64,000 bases of DNA from assembly GCA_023415235.1 (NCBI GenBank), contig JAEZLP010000037.1, positions 1 through 64,000 on the forward strand, given 5' to 3'. Numbering within the stretch: position 1 is the stretch's first letter; every line of letters begins with the position of its first letter. A program made the position numbers and the translations under genes. The notes beneath the pieces are model-generated. The model ran no database searches. It was not told the origin of the DNA and was given only the letters and a program-made list of their open reading frames with translations. This document shows, piece by piece, positions 60,601 through 64,000 of this stretch. This DNA comes from Bacillota bacterium. GTDB lineage: Bacteria > Bacillota > Clostridia > Peptostreptococcales > Anaerovoracaceae.

Positions 60601-61123
60601 GGAGTTCAAGATAAAAATTATTTTCTCCGAAGATATCAAGGAGAGTCAGCGCCTCCTTCTTCGCTCCCGCATAGTCGCTGTTCAGAAGCTTCCATTGTAC
60701 TTCTCCGGCCAGACAGGCCGAGAGCGCAATGATCCCTTCGCTGTGCTTCCGCAGCAGCTCGTGATCGACTCTGGGTTTGTAATAGAATCCCTCTGTATAT
60801 CCGGCGGACACAATTTTCATAAGGTTGCGATATCCGGTTTCGTTCTTGGCCAGAAGCACCAGATGTCCCTGTCGCTTGTCCTTTTCCACATCCTTGTCCA
60901 GCATGGTCCTGGCCGCGGTATAGACTTCACAGCCTATGATGGGTTTTATTCCATGATTCTTAGCTTCCTTATAGAAATCGATCACGCCGAACATGGCGCC
61001 GTGATCCGTAATGGCCACCGCTTCCATGCCAAGCTCCTTGGTGCCTGCGATCAGATCCTTGATTCTTGCGGCTCCGTCCAGCAGGCTGTATTCCGTATGT
61101 ACATGAAGATGTGTAAATGTCAT
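57662..61123 (-). CDS. dnaE: DNA polymerase III subunit alpha
   Basis: A 1153-residue replicative polymerase of the DnaE type. PHP domain: FTHLHVHTEYSLLDGAARIK and TDHGAMFGVIDF; polymerase active site: GPGRGSAAGSIVAYSL and PDIDIDFCYERRQEVI with the three aspartates; YGCLIYQEQVMQIVRDLAGY; NKSHAAAYAVLAYQTAYLKK; helix-hairpin-helix; OB fold (MTVTMAGMISSKKTLITKKN). C-terminal tail is complete. The start at 61123 has AAAGGA 8 nt upstream; an in-frame ATG 39 nt earlier has a weaker site. Gene order dnaE-pfkA-pyk couples it to glycolysis genes in many Clostridia. Confidence 0.95.
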   Translation of the reverse strand: MTFTHLHVHTEYSLLDGAARIKDLIAGTKELGMEAVAITDHGAMFGVIDFYKEAKNHGIKPIIGCEVYTAARTMLDKDVEKDKRQGHLVLLAKNETGYRNLMKIVSAGYTEGFYYKPRVDHELLRKHSEGIIALSACLAGEVQWKLLNSDYAGAKKEALTLLDIFGENNFYLELQDQGLEEQLRILPDMKRLREETGIPFVATNDVHYVRREDAVAHDILLCIQTAKTVDDENRMRFPNDQFYLKSELEMERIFADIPEAIENTKKIADRCNVEFEFGQIHLPEFHAPDGKQNDAYLRELCAAGMAERYGELTPELKERLEYELSTIVAMGYVEYFLIVWDFINYARSNGIMVGPGRGSAAGSIVAYSLKITDIDPIKYGLIFERFLNPERISMPDIDIDFCYERRQEVINYVIEKYGADKVAQIITFGTLKAKAAVRDVGRAMNMSYGEVDVIAKAIPFDLKMTIDKALDMNPELRAFYEEDRRVRELLDTAKALEGMPRHASTHAAGVVISKKSVNEYVPLYLADKGISTQFTMGTIEELGLLKMDFLGLRNLTVIRDALELIEQNHGVKLDMSKLTYDDKATFELFSSGNTQGVFQFESSGITQFLKNLKPDCLEDIVAANALYRPGPMASIPTYIENKKNPKNIEYVDKSLEPILSVTYGCLIYQEQVMQIVRDLAGYTYGRSDLVRRAMSKKKMDIMLKEQEYFVYGKDDENGNIEIKGCVRNGIPEKAAIEIYNQMISFAEYAFNKSHAAAYAVLAYQTAYLKKYYPVEFMAALMTSVIGDSTQIAKYIRNCQEMKIEVLPPDINESSKKFTVRDGKIRFGLLGVKNVGEGVIDAIVKAREEKGLPKDIFQFINNLDIHEINKKAVESLIKAGALDCLDENRAKHLSVYEGLIESAQNNSRKNIEGQLSLFQINADSMQNSGMSGKLPDVANFSKDLLMAMEKEMLGVYLTGHPLSDYAETIEKIATITSEDLAHAEGNDEIQDGMTVTMAGMISSKKTLITKKNKMMAFVQLEDLYGTTEVIVFPNVYEAALGLMKNDGVIVVRGTVSFKEDEDPKLLADRIFDINDFSGTPDPDVVKITIPVEMEESQTLAKIREIIMEHRGDTPVVITAAASNKKYKTKPDLWVNPGEQFLQKLAGLVGKENVE

Positions 61124-61186
61124 CGTTTCAAATCCTTTGTTACCGTTTTTTTCCATACTCAATCCGGTTTCTATTCGATTATTTTA

Positions 61187-61211
61187 TCATATTATTCCTG
61201 CCCCGCATACA
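61187..61211 (+). promoter_or_regulatory. Sigma-E-like promoter candidate for cwlJ
   Basis: TCATATT, 12 nt, CATACA: resembles the mother-cell sporulation sigma factor SigE consensus (ATATT / CATACA), though the spacer is one or two bases shorter than usual. About 84 nt upstream of the cwlJ-like start codon. A second CATATACT lies at 61261. Confidence 0.35.
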
Positions 61212-61295
61212 GAAATGTAGCAGGAAATTGCAGAAGCTTTATCACTTACCCAATGGAACGCATATACTGAAATAAAACAAAACGAGGTGACGCCT

Positions 61296-61748
61296 ATGCC
61301 TTTTGAAGAATTTGATACCAGGGAGCTTTTCGCCCGGCTGATCCAGTGCGAAGCAGGCGGTGAAGGTGAAGATGGAATGCGAGCGGTTGCTACTGTTATT
61401 ATGAATCGTGCAACGATTCCCTACGGAGAGTTCTCACGAATCAGTCAGGGAGGGAATGTCAGAAACATCCTTACCCATGAGAGACAGTTCGTGTGCATGC
61501 AGACTACGGTGGGAGGTGTCTATAATCCGCAGAATGTGACGAATATGAATCCTACGGATGAACACTACGCCATTGTGGACTGGGCCATGGGAGGAGGCAG
61601 ATTGCAAGGAGTCGACAATTCCCTTTTCTTCTTCAATCCTTACAGCCCCCAGTGTCCTCCCTATTTCCCGACAAATGTTGGCGTTATTCATAACAGAGTT
61701 GGCGATCACTGTTTCTATATCCCAACTCAATATTATCCAAGTACTTAA
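61296..61748 (+). CDS. cwlJ: Spore cortex-lytic/cell wall hydrolase, CwlJ-like
   Basis: A 150-residue SleB/CwlJ-family (Hydrolase_2) protein without a signal peptide, as in Bacillus CwlJ. Blocks: ELFARLIQCEAGGEGEDGMR with the catalytic glutamate, AVATVIMNR, ILTHERQFVCM, and the C-terminal NSLFFFNPYS and VGDHCFYIP. CwlJ degrades spore cortex peptidoglycan during germination and needs GerQ for localisation. The next gene, starting 18 nt downstream, is GerQ-like, the same pair as in Bacillus. The ATG at 61296 has GAGGTG upstream. Confidence 0.85.
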   Translation: MPFEEFDTRELFARLIQCEAGGEGEDGMRAVATVIMNRATIPYGEFSRISQGGNVRNILTHERQFVCMQTTVGGVYNPQNVTNMNPTDEHYAIVDWAMGGGRLQGVDNSLFFFNPYSPQCPPYFPTNVGVIHNRVGDHCFYIPTQYYPST

Positions 61749-61765
61749 TGAAAGGAAACACCGAT

Positions 61766-62497
61766 ATGTATGACTGTAATTTAATAAAGTCCAGGGCTCA
61801 AAAAAAGCAGGACTACCGGCTGCCCAGCCTGGAAGCGACTTATAAAAAGATGCAGATGCCAATGACGCCAGGCATGCCAACGTTTCCTCTGCCGACCTTG
61901 CCGACGACGCCGACAACGCCGCAAGCCCCGACCGTGCCTCCGACAACGCCGCAAGCTCCGGCTATGCCGTCAGTACCGATGGCCCCGACGATGCCGCAAG
62001 AGCCGAGAGAGCCTTCTCCCAATCCGCTGATGCCTCCGTCCCTGCCGGGGAGACCGGCGACTCCCGCCCCGCCGACTGCACCATCGGCTCCGACGCTCCC
62101 TCCGGTGCCGCCAGAACCCGAGCAGGCATTCCCTCGCAGTCCGCTGCTTCCAAGGGTGCTGCCGACTTCGCCCAGCATCGCCGTGCCGGCAAATCCTCTG
62201 CTGCCTCCGGAATATGCAAGCATTTTGGATTATGAAAGTCTGCAATATATGAACGGTTATCTTCGAACACAGATCGGAAATTATGTCGAGGTGGAATTCC
62301 TGGTAGGATCAACGAACATAGTAACAAAATTCGGCAGATTAATTGGAGTCGGATTAAACTATATTCTGATTGAAGACCTGACGACAGGCGATATTTTATC
62401 CTGTGATTTCTACAATATAAAATTTTTCCGAACCCATAACATCTCCAATCATCTGACCGGCATCCGCAACGATGGGAACGCGATGCCAGGCAGATAG
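61766..62497 (+). CDS. GerQ-like spore coat protein with long proline-rich N terminus
   Basis: A 243-residue protein. Residues about 25-160 are a proline/threonine/alanine/methionine-rich low-complexity region (repeats of PxxP, TPTTPQAP); the C-terminal 80 residues form a compact beta domain (MNGYLRTQIGNYVEVEFLVG, KFGRLIGVGLNYILIEDLTT, GDILSCDFYNIKFFRTH) that resembles the C-terminal domain of GerQ, which keeps CwlJ in the coat and is cross-linked during coat maturation. Bacillus GerQ likewise has a low-complexity (Q/P/M-rich) N terminus. Start ATG at 61766 follows AAAGGAAA; an upstream ATG overlaps the cwlJ stop. Confidence 0.65.
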   Translation: MYDCNLIKSRAQKKQDYRLPSLEATYKKMQMPMTPGMPTFPLPTLPTTPTTPQAPTVPPTTPQAPAMPSVPMAPTMPQEPREPSPNPLMPPSLPGRPATPAPPTAPSAPTLPPVPPEPEQAFPRSPLLPRVLPTSPSIAVPANPLLPPEYASILDYESLQYMNGYLRTQIGNYVEVEFLVGSTNIVTKFGRLIGVGLNYILIEDLTTGDILSCDFYNIKFFRTHNISNHLTGIRNDGNAMPGR

Positions 62498-62510
62498 ACA
62501 AATATTTAGA

Positions 62511-62543
62511 AGCATGCCTCACGAATCAGGCATGCTATTTTTT
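62511..62543 (+). terminator. Intrinsic terminator after the cwlJ-gerQ-like operon
   Basis: AGCATGCCT / AGGCATGCT, perfect 9-bp stem, 8-nt loop, then ATTTTTT. Confidence 0.85.
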
Positions 62544-62552
62544 CTAAAGAAG

Positions 62553-63989
62553 CTATTTTTTCTTAAATTGTTCTCCGTTTTTCACATGTTCATGCTTTCT
62601 TGTCCTGAAGATCAAATGCCGGAGCGTATCCCAATGAAACGGAATAAGTGGATACAGGTAGCTTGAACCTACGATGTTTTTCGTTGTCGCCAGCACCAAC
62701 AGATTGACGGCAAGGGCGGCAAAAGCTCCCCATACTCCAAAGATTGCGGCTCCGATCAAAAGGAATACTCGCATGAACTTGATGGCGTATCCCAGTTCAA
62801 TGCTGGGCTGGGTAAAGCCGGCTAGGGCAAGAACCGCCATGCACAAAATGGTCTGGGGAATGAACCAGCCTGATTTCACCGCAAAATCTCCCAGGATCAG
62901 AGCCCCGATCACTGACAGGGACATCCCCAGCGAGCTTGGCGTATTCAGAGAAGCAAGCTTCAGGCCGTCTATGGCGATTTCCAACAGCAGAAACTGTACA
63001 AACAGAGGGATTGCATAGCCCTCGTCCGGGAAAAAGAACTTCAGGGCTGCATGGGTCGGAATATCGCCTTCCGCCATGAGCAGATACACCGGCGTCAGAA
63101 AGATGACCGTCAGCATATTGAGGGTTCTCAGCAACCGAAAGTAATTTCCTGTCGCAATGGGGAAGTAGTAATCATCGGTATCCTGAAGAAAGTCAAAAAT
63201 ACAGGTTGGAATCAGCAGGGCAGTAGGGCTGTTGTCTACCAGAACCACCAGCTTCCCCTCTGTCAGGTGGGCGGCCACCACATCAGGCCGCTGGGTATAA
63301 CGGACCTTTGGAAACGGATTCATCCAACTGGATTTCCCGATGGCCTCCACAAGGCTTTGATCTCCCACCGTAAGCGTATCCTGATTGATGGCGTCAATCT
63401 TTTCCCGAACTATCTTCAATACATTTTCGTCCACTATGTCTTTGACAAATCCGATACAGACGTCGGTCTTGGAGGAAGTGCCTACGGTATGAAGCTCGAA
63501 AACGAGCCTCGGATCGCGGATCCTTCTCCGGATTAAATTGGTGCTGAATAGAATCGTCTCAACAAGACCGTCCTTTGAACCTCTTAATGTCTTTTCCTTC
63601 TCCGGTTCTTCCACGCTTCTGACGGGGTACGTTCTCAGGTCTATGACAATTCCTTCCGAGTAGCCGTCGATGATCAAGAGAGCCATACCGGAAAGAAGTG
63701 TTTTGACCATTTTTTCCGTGTCCTTTTCCGGCACGGCCTGTGCATAGGGCAGATGGTACTTGATAAATTCCGAGGCGTTGGTCCTCTGGTCCATTTCTTC
63801 CCTTGTCACAGACAAGAGCATATGGAACATCTGCTCCATTACTTCGGATTTCAGGAAGCCCTCCACATAATACAAATAGACTTCCCGCCCTCCGATCGAG
63901 ATGTTTCGTTCCCCAATATCAAAGCTTTGCCCGATGGGCAAAGCTTTTCTGAAGTAACTCACATATCCGTTGAATTTATTTACTTCCAT
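62553..63989 (-). CDS. spoVAF: Spore germination protein SpoVAF (GerA family)
   Basis: A 478-residue GerA-type membrane protein. N-terminal soluble domain with SFDIGERNISIGGREVYLYY, VEGFLKSEVMEQM, LLIIDGYSEGIVIDLRTYPV, RGSKDGLVETILFSTNLIRR and RRRIRDPRLVFE; then five membrane helices from about residue 270 with the PTHAALKFFFP and LNTPSSLGMSLSVIGALILG segments. This pattern fits SpoVAF, a SpoVA-operon member found with OSBS-type (SpoVAEa) proteins, more than GerAA. The ATG at 63989 lies 11 bases from the right edge with a weak ribosome site, so the true start may lie outside. The rest of the spoVA operon would be further right. Confidence 0.85.
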   Translation of the reverse strand: MEVNKFNGYVSYFRKALPIGQSFDIGERNISIGGREVYLYYVEGFLKSEVMEQMFHMLLSVTREEMDQRTNASEFIKYHLPYAQAVPEKDTEKMVKTLLSGMALLIIDGYSEGIVIDLRTYPVRSVEEPEKEKTLRGSKDGLVETILFSTNLIRRRIRDPRLVFELHTVGTSSKTDVCIGFVKDIVDENVLKIVREKIDAINQDTLTVGDQSLVEAIGKSSWMNPFPKVRYTQRPDVVAAHLTEGKLVVLVDNSPTALLIPTCIFDFLQDTDDYYFPIATGNYFRLLRTLNMLTVIFLTPVYLLMAEGDIPTHAALKFFFPDEGYAIPLFVQFLLLEIAIDGLKLASLNTPSSLGMSLSVIGALILGDFAVKSGWFIPQTILCMAVLALAGFTQPSIELGYAIKFMRVFLLIGAAIFGVWGAFAALAVNLLVLATTKNIVGSSYLYPLIPFHWDTLRHLIFRTRKHEHVKNGEQFKKK

Positions 63990-64000
63990 AAATAGATCTC

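Noticed and set aside
61860..62120. CRISPR-like or satellite repeat
   Set aside because: Repeated CCGACGACGCCG-type units are codons of a low-complexity Pro/Thr/Ala region, irregular in length.
61840..62245. Long minus-strand glycine/arginine-rich reading frames opposite the gerQ-like gene
   Set aside because: They are the mirror of the proline-rich coding strand, without a ribosome site or homology.

Overview
The window reads as chromosomal DNA of an anaerobic, spore-forming, flagellated member of the Clostridia (Bacillota). The evidence is a CwlJ/GerQ-type pair and SpoVAF (spores), MotA/MotB (flagella), S-layer homology domains, a dnaE-pfkA-pyk gene order, a butyryl/4-hydroxybutyrate-type CoA-transferase, B12-dependent ribonucleotide reductase, and strong AGGAGG ribosome sites almost everywhere. 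The exact genus cannot be read from the sequence. The presence of PylD and a tRNA-Pyl-like sequence points to one of the few bacterial lineages that have, or had, pyrrolysine.

Layout. 1-4.2 kb: end of an RND efflux pump with its TetR regulator, then an NCS1 nucleobase/hydantoin permease with a D-hydantoinase/dihydropyrimidinase. 4.3-9.1 kb: a DEAD-box RNA helicase, a small DUF2089/SHOCT-like operon, and CstA. 9.2-16.5 kb: an accessory stretch with a large SLH surface protein, a BtrH-like protein, a broken MerR-type regulator remnant, a secreted nuclease lipoprotein, a HEAT-like protein, a methyltransferase and a GNAT acetyltransferase. 16.6-22.9 kb: nrdJ divergent from an aconitase / isocitrate dehydrogenase / GntR operon, which has a perfect 12-bp palindrome on its promoter. 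22.9-31.6 kb: addA, a flippase, gpmI, motAB. 31.7-36.8 kb: a four-gene operon of two flavoproteins, a corrinoid adenosyltransferase and a GH26-like secreted enzyme.

37-45.5 kb: a metallophosphoesterase, then a six-gene operon resembling hydrogenase-4/complex I. All four nickel-ligand cysteines of its large subunit are replaced, while the Fe-S cysteines of the electron-wire subunits are intact. It is therefore best read as an energy-converting hydrogenase-related (Ehr) ion-pumping complex and not a hydrogenase. Its ferredoxin-like and small subunits are fused.

46.7-49.9 kb holds the most unusual locus. An operon encodes a compact corrinoid-activating ASKHA ATPase, a full-length PylD (last step of pyrrolysine synthesis) and a protein like the MetH activation domain. 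Directly after these, overlapping the last gene, lies a sequence with the hallmark secondary structure of tRNA-Pyl (CUA anticodon) but with a ruined 3' acceptor strand. No pylS, pylB or pylC lies in the window. This looks like a decaying or repurposed pyrrolysine island tied to corrinoid methyl transfer.

50-64 kb: HdeD-like membrane protein, DNA polymerase IV, a Usp-like protein, an EamA transporter, a CoA-transferase, the pyk-pfkA-dnaE operon, the spore genes cwlJ and gerQ-like, and spoVAF at the right edge.
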